A stretch of 64,000 bases of DNA from Pseudonocardia hierapolitana. Lineage in GTDB: Bacteria; Actinomycetota; Actinomycetes; Mycobacteriales; Pseudonocardiaceae. The first letter of the stretch is position 1. Each line of letters begins with the position of its first letter. Position numbers and translations under genes: made by a program. The notes below the pieces were generated by a model. It had not been told where the DNA came from. It saw nothing but the letters and a program-made list of their open reading frames with translations, and did not search any database. The stretch is from positions 6,820,001 to 6,884,000 of the forward strand of contig NZ_VIWU01000001.1 in assembly GCF_007994075.1 (NCBI RefSeq). The letters run 5' to 3'. Positions 8,070 through 16,682 of the stretch are shown piece by piece.

Positions 8070-9809
8070 GTGGGAGACCTCGCGGCTCGCCGGCACCTGC
8101 TCGTCTCCGCCCGCGCCGAGTTCCTCGAGCGCGCGGACGCGGATCTGCGCGGGGTGCCCGACCACGTGGCGGCGTCCTGGCGGCGCAGCGTCGCCAGCGG
8201 GGTCCAGCCGGGCGTCGTGACCACCGAGTACCACGCCGACCTCGACGTCGGCTCGCGCCTCGTCCGTTGCGCGCGGCCGGTGATCGAGCAGCTCGCCGAG
8301 CAGATCGCGGACATCCCCACGTGCGTGGCGCTGACCGACGACCGGGCCCGGCTGCTCGTCCGGAGGGACAGCAGCCCGTTGTTCGGCCGCGTCGCGGACC
8401 GCCAGTACTTCGCGCAGGGCTTCGGCTACGCCGAGGGATCGGTCGGCACCAACGGCGTCGGGACGGTCCTGGAGTTCGGCGAGTCGGTGCACATCGTCGG
8501 CGCCGAGCACTTCGTCGAGAGCCTGCAGCCCTACGCCTGTGCCGGTGCCCCGATCCGCGACCCGTTCACCGGCCGGATCGAGGGCGTGCTGGACATCAGC
8601 TGCCTGAGCGAGAACTCCTCGCCGATCCTGCACTCGCTCGTCCGGTCGGCGGCGGCCCGCATCCAGCAGAACCTGCTGGCGGACCGCAACCAGCAGCAGC
8701 AGGCGCTGTTCGACGCCTACGCCCGCGTGGACGGGCGCAGCCGGCAGGCCGTGCTGGCCGTCGGGCCGCGGACGGTGATGGCGAACTCGCCGATGCAGAC
8801 CCTGCTCGACGCGGGCGACATGGTGGCCCTGCAGGACCACGTGCGGTTCGTCATGCTCCGCCACCCCGGGGTCGACGACCGGGTCGACCTGCCGTCCGGG
8901 GCGAGGGTGCGGCTGCGTGGCTCGACCGTGACCGCCGGTGGCGGTGTCGCCGGGATGGTCGCGGTGGTGTCGGTGCTGAACGAGGTCGACGGCAGCGCGG
9001 GGCCGCTCGCGCGGGCCGTTCGAGCGGCGGACAGCGGGTCCGGCGCCTGGCGTGCCGCATCGGCGACGGTTGCGCGGGCGCTGCGTGCCGGCTCGGCGGT
9101 CCTCGTCATCGGCGAGCCCGGCAGCGGGCGGTTCACGCTCCTGTCCGAGCTCTACCGGCGCACCCACGAGACGGGGCGCGTCGTCGGGATCGAGGCCGAG
9201 CACGTCGAGGCCGCCCCGGCTGACGTGGCCGCGACGATCCTGCGGCCGGAGTCACCGTCCGTCCTGCCCGTGCTGCGCGACGTCGACCGCCTGTCGGGCG
9301 CCGCGGTGGACGCGCTCCTCGGGGCGTTCGGTGGCGGCATTGCGCCGTCCGTCGCCGCCACCACCGCGGAGACCCCGCACGACGCGCTGCTGGCGCTGTT
9401 CCGGACGTCCGCGACGGTGCCACCGCTGCGCAACCGCACCGGAGACCTGCCCGTGCTGGTCGATGCCCTGCTGGCCGAGCTGGCCCCGGGACGTGACGTG
9501 CGGCTGTCCCGCGACGCGCTGCGGCTGCTGGGCCGCTACGACTGGCCCGGCAACGTGGGCCAGCTCAGGGACGCGCTCGCGTCCGCGCTGCGCCGCCGTC
9601 CGGTGGGGCGCATCGAGGCGGCCGACCTGCCCGAGTTCTGCCACAGCGCCCCGCGCAGCACGCTGCGGCCCGTCGACCAGCTCGAACGCGACGCGATCGT
9701 GACCGCGCTGCGCGACGCCGGGGGCAACCGGGTGGCCGCGGCCGCCGCGCTCGGCCTGGCCCGCTCGACGCTCTACCGCAAGATCCGCCAGTACGGGATC
9801 ACCGTCTGA
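8070..9809 (+). CDS. AcoR-type GAF/Fis transcriptional regulator
   Basis: A 579-residue regulator of the acetoin-catabolism type. Residues of about 60-210 form a GAF sensor (GYAEGSVGTNGVGTVLEFGE is typical). A degenerate AAA+ region lies at about 340-480, and the C-terminus is a Fis helix-turn-helix (GGNRVAAAAALGLARSTLYR). The Walker A is GEPGSGRFT, with Arg in place of the usual Lys. No GAFTGA sigma54-contact loop is visible. This fits actinobacteria, which generally lack sigma54. The GTG start is set by GAGGAGG at 8054-8060; the frame is open far upstream but overlaps the divergent gene. It probably controls the monooxygenase operon. Confidence 0.9.
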   Translation: MGDLAARRHLLVSARAEFLERADADLRGVPDHVAASWRRSVASGVQPGVVTTEYHADLDVGSRLVRCARPVIEQLAEQIADIPTCVALTDDRARLLVRRDSSPLFGRVADRQYFAQGFGYAEGSVGTNGVGTVLEFGESVHIVGAEHFVESLQPYACAGAPIRDPFTGRIEGVLDISCLSENSSPILHSLVRSAAARIQQNLLADRNQQQQALFDAYARVDGRSRQAVLAVGPRTVMANSPMQTLLDAGDMVALQDHVRFVMLRHPGVDDRVDLPSGARVRLRGSTVTAGGGVAGMVAVVSVLNEVDGSAGPLARAVRAADSGSGAWRAASATVARALRAGSAVLVIGEPGSGRFTLLSELYRRTHETGRVVGIEAEHVEAAPADVAATILRPESPSVLPVLRDVDRLSGAAVDALLGAFGGGIAPSVAATTAETPHDALLALFRTSATVPPLRNRTGDLPVLVDALLAELAPGRDVRLSRDALRLLGRYDWPGNVGQLRDALASALRRRPVGRIEAADLPEFCHSAPRSTLRPVDQLERDAIVTALRDAGGNRVAAAAALGLARSTLYRKIRQYGITV

Positions 9810-9986
9810 GCCACCGGCGGGCCGGCGGGCGGCCACGCGGAGCACGATCCGCCGGACGAGCGCCCCGCCTCATCCCGAAACGGGGAATGAATGATCGGAG
9901 GGAATTCGAGCGCGTTGCCCGGGGAATTGCGCAGTTGTAGCGTGTTCGTGCGTTCTGCGGAACTGCTCAGGAGGGGGTCAGGGGAC

Positions 9987-10370
9987 ATGATGCGAGCGGC
10001 CGGTCTTGCGGCAGGCTCTGCGATGGCAGCGGCGATGCTGCTCCTCGCACCCGGCACCGCGATCGCGGCTCCCGGCACCGGCGCTCCTGCGGCGTCGACG
10101 GGGTCCTCGGACGGCGGCACGGGCGGCGAGGCGTGTGCCCACCTCCCGGTCGGCCTGCAGGAGCTGCTCTGCCCGAGCACTGACGGCGGGGACCGGTCGG
10201 CGGCCTCCGGCAGCGCCGCCGGTGCCGCGGGCGGCGGCACGGGTGGCGGCACAGCGGCGACCGGCGCGACCCCGCCACCCTCCGGGGGCTCGGGCACCCC
10301 GACCCCGCCCGGCGTGGTCAGCAACTTCCTGATCTGGCTCGCAGGCCTGTTCCGGTCCGTCGGTTTGTGA
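9987..10370 (+). CDS. Small secreted Gly/Ala/Pro-rich protein
   Basis: A protein of about 127 residues. It has a clear signal peptide (MMRAAGLAAGSAMAAAMLLL, cleavage probably after AIA), a low-complexity Gly/Ser/Thr/Pro middle and a hydrophobic C-terminus (NFLIWLAGLFRSVGL). Two cysteines (ACAHL and LLCPS) sit 15 residues apart and could form a disulfide. The start follows AGGAGGGGG at about 9969. I recognise no domain. It could be a small surface or membrane-tethered protein. Its downstream neighbour is convergent, so it is monocistronic. Confidence 0.7.
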   Translation: MMRAAGLAAGSAMAAAMLLLAPGTAIAAPGTGAPAASTGSSDGGTGGEACAHLPVGLQELLCPSTDGGDRSAASGSAAGAAGGGTGGGTAATGATPPPSGGSGTPTPPGVVSNFLIWLAGLFRSVGL

Positions 10371-10386
10371 GCGGCCGCACGGCATC

Positions 10387-10824
10387 TCAGTCGAGGCAGA
10401 ACTCGTTGCCCTCCGGGTCGGCCATGACGATGTGACCACCGGCGAGCGGGGGAGCGGGCTCGTGGCGCTCGAGCCGGGTGGCGCCGTGGGAGACGAGCCG
10501 CTCGGCCTCCGCCTCCAGGGCCGCCATCCGTGCGTCGCCTGCGAGCCCGGGCGCGGCCCGAACATCGAGGTGCACGCGGTTCTTGGCCTGCTTGCCCTCC
10601 GGCACCCGCTGGAAGAACAGCCGTGGTCGCGAGCCCTCGGGGTCGACCACCGCCGAGGCGTCGTTGCGCCGCTCCGGTGGTACGCCCAGCGCATCCAGGG
10701 CCTGCTCCCACGACTCGAAGCCCTCGGGAGGGTCCTGCAGCCGGTATCCGAGCACCTCGGCCCAGAACGCCGCCAGCTTTGCCGGGTCGGCGCAGTCGAA
10801 GGTGATCTGTACGTCGCGCGTCAT
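10387..10824 (-). CDS. VOC (glyoxalase/bleomycin-resistance-like) family protein
   Basis: A 145-residue VOC protein of the glyoxalase-like subtype. The N-terminal motif QITFDCADPAKLAAFWAEVLGY and the C-terminal MADPEGNEFCLD are typical. Proteins of this type bind a metal or a small ligand, and most have no known substrate. It starts 1 bp after the stop of the DinB-like gene upstream on the same strand, so the two form an operon. No specific activity can be given. Confidence 0.9.
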   Translation of the reverse strand: MTRDVQITFDCADPAKLAAFWAEVLGYRLQDPPEGFESWEQALDALGVPPERRNDASAVVDPEGSRPRLFFQRVPEGKQAKNRVHLDVRAAPGLAGDARMAALEAEAERLVSHGATRLERHEPAPPLAGGHIVMADPEGNEFCLD

Positions 10825-10825
10825 G

Positions 10826-11398
10826 TCAGCCGGCCTTTCGGTTGGTGTGCAGGTAGAGGTCGCGGAGCAGGCACACCTCGGAGAGATGGTGGATCAGCTC
10901 GCGGTTGATGTGCAGCACGAGCGCGGCGAGGGGGAGCTCGGCGTAGGGGCCCTCGGCCTTACCCGACGGACGGGAGAGCCCGGCCTCGCCGAGGGACTCG
11001 ACCCCGGCGAGCCACGTGGCGTACTCCTCGTCGAGCTGGGCCAGCGCCGCGGCCGCGGTCGGCGCGTACTCGAACGACTGGTAGTCGGTGGGGGCGCGAC
11101 CGAAGTGCGCGGCGTTGCGCATCGCCAGCACGCCGACGATCACGTGCCCGAGCCGCCATGCGATCGTCGTCAGCGGTGCCGGGTCGGGCGGTGGGAACGC
11201 GAAGTCGATGGTCATCGCCCCGGACCCGGCCTGCACCGGCGCGGTGCCGGTGCCGCGCGGGCGCACGTTCCAGCTGTCGGGCGCCGGTTCCCAGAAGTAC
11301 TCGTCGTCGCCGAGCCCGTCGAGGCGATCGCGCAGCTGGTGGGTCCAGTGCCAGTCGATCTGGTCGCGGAGCAGGGAGTTCCAGGTCTGGTCGGTCAC
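10826..11398 (-). CDS. DinB-superfamily protein
   Basis: A 190-residue DinB/mycothiol-transferase-like four-helix-bundle protein. It starts LLRDQIDWHWTHQLRDRLDGL and includes the family pattern WNVRP; the central part contains IAWRLGHVIVGVLAMRNA. Members bind a metal through three histidines and some are mycothiol- or bacillithiol-dependent transferases. The GTG at 11398 (VTDQTW) was chosen because longer in-frame extensions run into the divergent WYL regulator. It is probably co-transcribed with the VOC gene and may be controlled by the divergent regulator 61 bp away. Confidence 0.87.
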   Translation of the reverse strand: MTDQTWNSLLRDQIDWHWTHQLRDRLDGLGDDEYFWEPAPDSWNVRPRGTGTAPVQAGSGAMTIDFAFPPPDPAPLTTIAWRLGHVIVGVLAMRNAAHFGRAPTDYQSFEYAPTAAAALAQLDEEYATWLAGVESLGEAGLSRPSGKAEGPYAELPLAALVLHINRELIHHLSEVCLLRDLYLHTNRKAG

Positions 11399-11459
11399 GG
11401 CAGCAGCCTCTCGCGAATAGCGGACAGGTGCCTTCCGTGATTCGTGGAACGATGAGGGC

Positions 11460-12434
11460 GTGTCCGTCGAGGCGACCACGGAGCGGGTGCTGCGGGTGTT
11501 GGCGCTGCTGCAGCGCCGGCCGTCGTGGACGGCTGCCGAGCTCGCCGCCGAGCTGGGTGTCACCGACCGCTCGGTGCGCCGGGACGTGGAGCGGCTGCGC
11601 GCGCTCGGCTACCCCGTGCACGCGACCGCGGGCGTCGGCGGGGGCTACCAGCTCGGCGCGGGCACGCGACTGCCGCCACTGCTCCTCGACGACGAGGAGG
11701 CGATCGCCACGGCGGTCTCCCTGCGGATGGCGTCCGGTGGCACGGTCGCGGGGGCAGGGGAGGCGGCGCTGCGGGCGCTCGCGAAGCTGGACCAGGTGAT
11801 GCCGCCCCGGCTGCGCGCCGAGGTGCGGGCGGTCCACGGCGCCACCGAGACCCTCGTCGGCCCGGGCGTCGAGATCGACGCGGAGCTGCTGGTGACGCTC
11901 GCGCGGGCTTGCCGCGACGCCGTGCGGGTGCGGTTCCGGTACGCGAGCCGCAGGGGGGATGACGCCGGCGAGGAGCGCGAGCGCACGGTCGAGCCCGTGC
12001 GGATGGTCGCCACCGGCCGCCGCTGGTACCTGATGGCCTGGGACGTCGACCGCGGCGACTGGCGCACGTTCCGGCTGGACCGGATGCGCGACGTGACGGC
12101 GACGACGTGGCGTTTCCGGCCCAGGGAGCACCCGGACCCGGTCTCCTACGTGCAGCGGTCGGTGACCGCGGCGCCGTACCGCTACCTCGCCCGGGTGCGA
12201 CTGCACGCGCGGCCCGACGAGGTGCGCGACCTGGTGCCGCCGCAGGTGGGGCGCGTCGAGGACGATCGCGACGGGTGGTGCGTGCTCGTCGTCGGCGGGG
12301 TGGACCTGGACTGGCTGGCCGTGCACATCGCCCGGCTGGGCTTCGAGGCCGAGGTGCTGGAGCCTCCCGAGCTGCGCGAGGCCGCCGCCCGGCTCGCCCG
12401 CCGGGTCGCCGCGATGGCGGGGACGGTGCGTTAG
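11460..12434 (+). CDS. WYL-domain transcriptional regulator (HTH_11)
   Basis: A 324-residue regulator. The N-terminal HTH_11/DeoR-like domain reads LAAELGVTDRSVRRDVERLRALG. The central WYL domain literally contains RRWYLMAWDVDRGDWRTFRLDRM, and a C-terminal WCX extension follows. WYL proteins sense nucleic acid or small ligands. The GTG start immediately follows the divergent 61-bp promoter region shared with the DinB-like gene, which is its most likely target along with itself. Confidence 0.93.
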   Translation: MSVEATTERVLRVLALLQRRPSWTAAELAAELGVTDRSVRRDVERLRALGYPVHATAGVGGGYQLGAGTRLPPLLLDDEEAIATAVSLRMASGGTVAGAGEAALRALAKLDQVMPPRLRAEVRAVHGATETLVGPGVEIDAELLVTLARACRDAVRVRFRYASRRGDDAGEERERTVEPVRMVATGRRWYLMAWDVDRGDWRTFRLDRMRDVTATTWRFRPREHPDPVSYVQRSVTAAPYRYLARVRLHARPDEVRDLVPPQVGRVEDDRDGWCVLVVGGVDLDWLAVHIARLGFEAEVLEPPELREAAARLARRVAAMAGTVR

Positions 12435-12578
12435 CTCCGGCCGCCGTACCTCCCGGAGCGCAGGACGGCACCTGCGGATACCGCGGGCGCGGTACCCGGG
12501 ATCGCCTCCCGGGCGGGACGCGCAGGCGTGCCCGATTCCGGATCGTGAGCACTCCGATCCCATCGAAGGAGATGCACC

Positions 12579-13244
12579 ATGGCCGTCCCCGCCTCGTCCC
12601 GGAACCGCTCCGCTTCGGACCTCGCCGCAGGCGTTCTCGCCCCCGTCGGGTTCCTCGGGGCGTACCTCGCGGTGAGCCCGGTGTCCGGCGCTGTCGCCGA
12701 TCGCCCGCTGCCGCTGCCGGGCTCACCCGCCTCGGAGGTGGCCGCGTTCTACGCGGCGAACCCCCTCGCCGTCGGGCTCACCGCCGGTCTGCAGGTCCTG
12801 TCCGTGGTCTGCCTCGCGGTGTTCGTCGGTTTCCTCGCGCCTGCCCTGCGCGCGGTCGGCACCGCGTGGCTCCCGCGTGTCGGCTACCTGTCGGTCGCCG
12901 CGATGGTGCTCTCGTCCGTGCTGTCGGTGACGCTCGCGATGATCGTGACGTCGGCGAGCGACGCCGCGGTCCTGGCCCTGCGCCAGGCGAGCTTCTACGC
13001 GGGCGGCGTGCTCAGCGTCGTCACGCTCGGGGTGTTCGTCCTCGGCTCGGCGCTGGTGCTCGGCCGCGAACGGCTCTTCGGCGCACCCACCCGCTGGTTC
13101 GGTCTGGTCGCGGGCGGGATCGCCGTGCTGTCCGTGCTGTCGCTGGTGATCTACTACGCGAGCATCGCCCTTCCGGTCGGGCGGTTGCTGTCGATGGTGT
13201 GGACGGTCGTCGCGGGCGTCGTCGCCTACCGGCGCGCGCACTGA
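12579..13244 (+). CDS. DUF4386-like integral membrane protein
   Basis: A 221-residue protein with about six transmembrane segments spread over its whole length, ending in a short basic tail (YRRAH). The pattern resembles DUF4386 membrane proteins, but I am not certain of the family. An AAGGAGA ribosome site at about 12565 supports the ATG. The stop codon overlaps the operator of the next gene. Function unknown. Confidence 0.85.
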   Translation: MAVPASSRNRSASDLAAGVLAPVGFLGAYLAVSPVSGAVADRPLPLPGSPASEVAAFYAANPLAVGLTAGLQVLSVVCLAVFVGFLAPALRAVGTAWLPRVGYLSVAAMVLSSVLSVTLAMIVTSASDAAVLALRQASFYAGGVLSVVTLGVFVLGSALVLGRERLFGAPTRWFGLVAGGIAVLSVLSLVIYYASIALPVGRLLSMVWTVVAGVVAYRRAH

Positions 13245-13270
13245 CCTAGCCAGTAGGTCACCTGTACTCT
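13242..13270 (+). promoter_or_regulatory. Promoter and operator of the FCD-GntR regulator gene
   Basis: TGACCTA-GCCAG-TAGGTCA at 13242-13260 is a perfect 7-bp inverted repeat with a 5-bp spacer. TGACCT (13242-13247) and TACTCT (13265-13270) are 17 bp apart and could act as -35 and -10 boxes, which would place the dyad directly on the promoter. A nearly identical dyad precedes the transporter gene, so the regulator at 13305 probably represses itself here. Confidence 0.65.
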
Positions 13271-13304
13271 TCGGGGTGATGACAGCCGGAGAGGAACGTC
13301 GACC

Positions 13305-14018
13305 GTGACCGCAGCTCCCGGGCGCCGGAGGGACGCACTGCGCCCCTTCGCCCGCACCCGGCTGTACGAGCAGCTCGTCGAGCGGCTGCTGGACCACATC
13401 CACACCGAGGGTCTGAAGGTCGGCGACCGGCTGCCGCCCGAACGCGAGCTCGCCGCCCAGCTCGCCGTCAGCCGGGCGACGGTGAGCCAGGCCCTCGTCG
13501 CGCTCGAGGTCCAGGGTGTGATCGACGTCCGGCACGGCGACGGCGCGGTGATCCGCGACATCCCCGCCGAGCGGCAGGTGCTCGCCGCGCTGCACGCCCG
13601 GCGCCACCGGCTCCGCGAGGTGATCGAGGCCCGCGAGGCCCTCGAGGTCAAGCTCGCGGGGCTCGCCGCCAAGCGGCGCACCGACCACGACCTCGCCGCC
13701 ATCGACGCCGCGCTCGACGGGATGAGCCGCGACATCGAGGGCGGCGGCCGCGGGGTGGCCGGCGACGAGCAGTTCCACGCCGCCGTGACGGCCGCGGCGC
13801 ACTCCGGCCTGCTCGCCCGGCTCATGGCCGAGATCTCCGAGCTGATCCGGGAGAGCCGCGTGGAGTCGCTCTCCCAACCGGGCCGCCCCCGCGAGTCACT
13901 GGACGCGCACCGCAAGGTCGCCGACGCCATCCGCGACGGCGACTCGGCGGGCGCGGGCGCGGCGATGGCCGCGCACATCGAAGCGGTTTCCGACGTCGCG
14001 TTGCTGCGCGACGAGTGA
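13305..14018 (+). CDS. GntR-family (FadR/FCD) regulator, MatR-like
   Basis: A 237-residue regulator. The winged HTH spans about residues 20-90 (LAVSRATVSQALVALEVQGVI). The C-terminal all-helical FCD ligand-binding domain has spaced histidines (EQFHAAV, LDAHRKVADA, AAHIEA) that usually bind a metal and a carboxylic-acid ligand. The GTG start follows GGAGAGGAACG. It precedes a MatC-type dicarboxylate carrier, as malonate-operon regulators of the MatR type do. Matching dyads in front of both genes point to repression relieved by malonate or a related diacid. Confidence 0.92.
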   Translation: MTAAPGRRRDALRPFARTRLYEQLVERLLDHIHTEGLKVGDRLPPERELAAQLAVSRATVSQALVALEVQGVIDVRHGDGAVIRDIPAERQVLAALHARRHRLREVIEAREALEVKLAGLAAKRRTDHDLAAIDAALDGMSRDIEGGGRGVAGDEQFHAAVTAAAHSGLLARLMAEISELIRESRVESLSQPGRPRESLDAHRKVADAIRDGDSAGAGAAMAAHIEAVSDVALLRDE

Positions 14019-14060
14019 TCTGACGTTCTCTCCGGTCTCTTCCCTGGCTGACGCCTGCCC

Positions 14061-14095
14061 TTGACAAGTGACCCAGAGACCTATTGGCTAGGCCA
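14061..14095 (+). promoter_or_regulatory. Promoter and operator of the MatC transporter operon
   Basis: TTGACA at 14061-14066 is a consensus -35 box. AGACCTA-TTGGC-TAGGCCA at 14077-14095 is an inverted repeat with the same half-site, spacing and length as the perfect dyad at 13242-13260. It covers the expected -10 region, a position suited to repression. Conservation of this site at both promoters is the best evidence for one shared repressor. Confidence 0.65.
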
Positions 14096-14172
14096 CTCAG
14101 CCACGCGTGATCTCAGTCAACGATGACGCGCCTCGTGTGGGCCGCCCGGCCCCGGAGACCCAGGGAACGATC

Positions 14173-15477
14173 ATGTCCGCAGAGTGGTTGTCCATCATCG
14201 CGCTCGTCGCGCTGTTCGTCGTCGGCACCGTGCTGCCGATCAACATGGGAGCGCTCGGCTTCGTCGCCGCGTGGTTCGTGGGGATGTACGCCCTCGGGCT
14301 CTCCGAGCGGGAGATCATCGACGGCATCAGCGGCGACCTGGTGCTGACGCTGGTGGGTGTGACCTACCTGTTCGCCATCGCCCGCAACAACGGCACCGTC
14401 GACCTGATCGTCCGGGGCGCGGTGCGGCTGGTCGGCGGCCGGGTCGGGCTCGTCCCGTGGGTGATGTTCGCGGTCACCGCGGTGCTGACCGCGATCGGCG
14501 CCGCGAGCCCCGCCGCCTGCGCCATCGTCGGGCCGATCGCCCTCGGGTTCGCCGGGCGGCACCGGATCAACGCGTTGATGATGGCGATGTTCGTCGTGCA
14601 CGGCGCCCAGGCAGGCGGGTTCTCGCCGATCAGCATCTACGGGGTGATCACCAACTCGGTGATGCGGGAGAACGGCCTGCCCGTGCAGGAGGAGGCGATC
14701 TTCCTGGCGAGCCTGCTCTTCAACCTCGCCATCGCGGTCGTGCTGTTCCTCGTGCTCGGCGGGCGCGAGCTGATGGGGCGGCGGATCGAGGGCGAGGAGT
14801 CGGCCGTCGAGCCCTCCCCGCCCGCGTCCGGCGGTGGGGTGGCGACGGCGCCGCCCGTGGTCAAGAGCAGCCGGAGGATCCTCACCGACCAGGTCATCAC
14901 CCTGGTCGCCTTCGTCGCGGTGGCGCTCGTGGCGCTGGTGTTCGAGCGGAACATCGGATTCACCGCCATCACCGCGGCCGTCATCCTCACCGCGCTCTTC
15001 CCGAAGGAGCAGAAGGGCGCCATCAAGCAGATCGCGTGGTCGACGGTGCTTCTCGTCGCCGGCGTCAGCACGTTCGCGACGATCCTCAGCACGGCGGGTG
15101 CCCCGGAGGCGGTCGGCACCTGGGCCGCCGGGCTCGGCACGGTGCTCGTCGGCGCGCTGGTGCTGTGCTACGTCGGCGGCGTGACCTCGGCGTTCGCCTC
15201 GTCGACGGCGCTCCTGCCGATCATCATCCCGATCGCGATCCCGCTGGTCGCCTCCGGCGACATCAGCGCGGTCGCGGTGGTCGCCGCCCTCGCGGTGTCC
15301 TCGACGATCGTCGACGTCAGCCCGTTCTCGACCAACGGCGCGCTGATGGTCGCCAACCGCCCGGACAGCATCCCCGAGGATCGGTTCTACAAGCAGATCC
15401 TGGGCTACAGCGTGATCGTCACCGTCGCCGGGCCGCTTCTCGCCTGGGTCGCCTTCGTCGTCACCGGCGTGGTCTGA
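14173..15477 (+). CDS. MatC-type dicarboxylate (malonate) transporter, SLC13-like
   Basis: A protein of about 434 residues with 11-12 transmembrane segments. The N-terminal half is typical of MatC dicarboxylate carriers (LPINMGALGFVAAW, GDLVLTLVGVTYLFAIARNN). The C-terminal half has the ion-transporter repeat (FASSTALLPIIIPIAIPLV). A charged loop lies at about residues 200-240. ATG 14173 is preferred to the GTG at 14107 because family members start close to the first helix. It heads an operon with a CoA-transferase and a carboxyltransferase, so the cargo is probably malonate or a substituted malonate. Confidence 0.9.
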   Translation: MSAEWLSIIALVALFVVGTVLPINMGALGFVAAWFVGMYALGLSEREIIDGISGDLVLTLVGVTYLFAIARNNGTVDLIVRGAVRLVGGRVGLVPWVMFAVTAVLTAIGAASPAACAIVGPIALGFAGRHRINALMMAMFVVHGAQAGGFSPISIYGVITNSVMRENGLPVQEEAIFLASLLFNLAIAVVLFLVLGGRELMGRRIEGEESAVEPSPPASGGGVATAPPVVKSSRRILTDQVITLVAFVAVALVALVFERNIGFTAITAAVILTALFPKEQKGAIKQIAWSTVLLVAGVSTFATILSTAGAPEAVGTWAAGLGTVLVGALVLCYVGGVTSAFASSTALLPIIIPIAIPLVASGDISAVAVVAALAVSSTIVDVSPFSTNGALMVANRPDSIPEDRFYKQILGYSVIVTVAGPLLAWVAFVVTGVV

Positions 15478-15491
15478 AAGGGGTGAGCTCG

Positions 15492-16682
15492 ATGTCCGAC
15501 ACCGCGCGCGGCCCGCTCTCCGGCACGCTGGTGGTCGATCTGTCCCGGGCGCTCGCCGGCCCGCACGCCACGATGATGCTCGGCGACCTCGGTGCGCGGG
15601 TCGTCAAGGTCGAGGCGCCGGGCGCGGGGGACGACACCCGCGGCTGGGGCCCGCCCTTCGTGGGTGACGCGGACCGGCTCGAGTCGACGTACTTCCTGTC
15701 CGCCAACCGCAACAAGGAGTCCATCGCGCTGAACCTCAAGGCGCCCGACGACCGGGCTGTCCTCATCGAGCTGGTCCAGCGCGCGGACGTCCTCGTCGAG
15801 AACTTCCGCACCGGCGTGCTGGACCGGCTCGGGCTCGGGTTCGACGTGTTGCACGAGGCCAACCCCCGGCTGGTCATCCTCTCGATCACGGGGTTCGGCC
15901 ACGACGGTCCCGAGGGCGGCCGGGCGGGGTACGACCAGATCGCGCAGGGCGAGGCGGGCCTGATGTCGCTGACCGGGCCGGGCCCGGACGACCCGCAGAA
16001 GGTCGGGACGCCCATCGCCGACCTGCTGGCCGGCATGTACGGCGCCTACGGGGCCATCGCCGCGCTGTTCGAACGCGGCCGTACCGGCGCAGGCACGGTG
16101 GTGCGCACCTCACTGCTCGCCGCCACGGTCGGTGTGCACGGCTTCCAGTCCACGAGGTGGACCGTGGCCGGCGAGGTCGGGCGTGGGCAGGGCAACCACC
16201 ACGCGTCCATCGCGCCGTACGGGCTCTTCCGCTGCGCCGACGGCTCGGTCCAGATCGCCGTCGGGAGCGAAGGCCTCTGGCAGCGGTTCTGCGCGGCCTT
16301 CGACATCGACCCCGAGATGTCCGGTTTCGCCACGAACCCGGAGCGGGTCGCCCACCGCGAGAAGCTCGTCGGACTCATCGAGGACGTTTTCGGACGGTGG
16401 CCGGCCGCCGACCTGCTCGTGCGGCTCGCCGAGGCGGGGGTGCCCGCGGGCAAGGTGCGGACCCTCGACGAGGTGTACGCGTGGGAGCAGACCCGCAGCC
16501 AGGGACTGCTCATCGAGGTCGACCACGACACACTGGGTCGCGTGCAGCTCGCGGGCCCGCCGCTGCGGTTCTTCGACCGGGACGGCCGTGAAGTCACGAG
16601 GACGGAGCACACAGCACCGCCGACGCTCGACGGTGCGGGGGCCTCGGTGCGCGCCTGGCTCGCGGGAGGGGAGCGCCGATGA
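15492..16682 (+). CDS. CaiB/BaiF (class III) CoA-transferase
   Basis: A 396-residue family III CoA-transferase, the second in this window and clearly divergent from the first. Landmarks are GTLVVDLSRALAGPHATMML, LGARVVKVEAPGAGDDTRGW and the catalytic aspartate, expected at Asp177 in GTPIADLLAGMYG. It lies between the MatC-type carrier (14 bp upstream) and the fused carboxyltransferase (ATGA overlap). The likely job is activation of the imported dicarboxylic acid to its CoA ester, replacing the MatB-type ligase of classical malonate operons. This assignment is inferred from context. Confidence 0.93.
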   Translation: MSDTARGPLSGTLVVDLSRALAGPHATMMLGDLGARVVKVEAPGAGDDTRGWGPPFVGDADRLESTYFLSANRNKESIALNLKAPDDRAVLIELVQRADVLVENFRTGVLDRLGLGFDVLHEANPRLVILSITGFGHDGPEGGRAGYDQIAQGEAGLMSLTGPGPDDPQKVGTPIADLLAGMYGAYGAIAALFERGRTGAGTVVRTSLLAATVGVHGFQSTRWTVAGEVGRGQGNHHASIAPYGLFRCADGSVQIAVGSEGLWQRFCAAFDIDPEMSGFATNPERVAHREKLVGLIEDVFGRWPAADLLVRLAEAGVPAGKVRTLDEVYAWEQTRSQGLLIEVDHDTLGRVQLAGPPLRFFDRDGREVTRTEHTAPPTLDGAGASVRAWLAGGERR

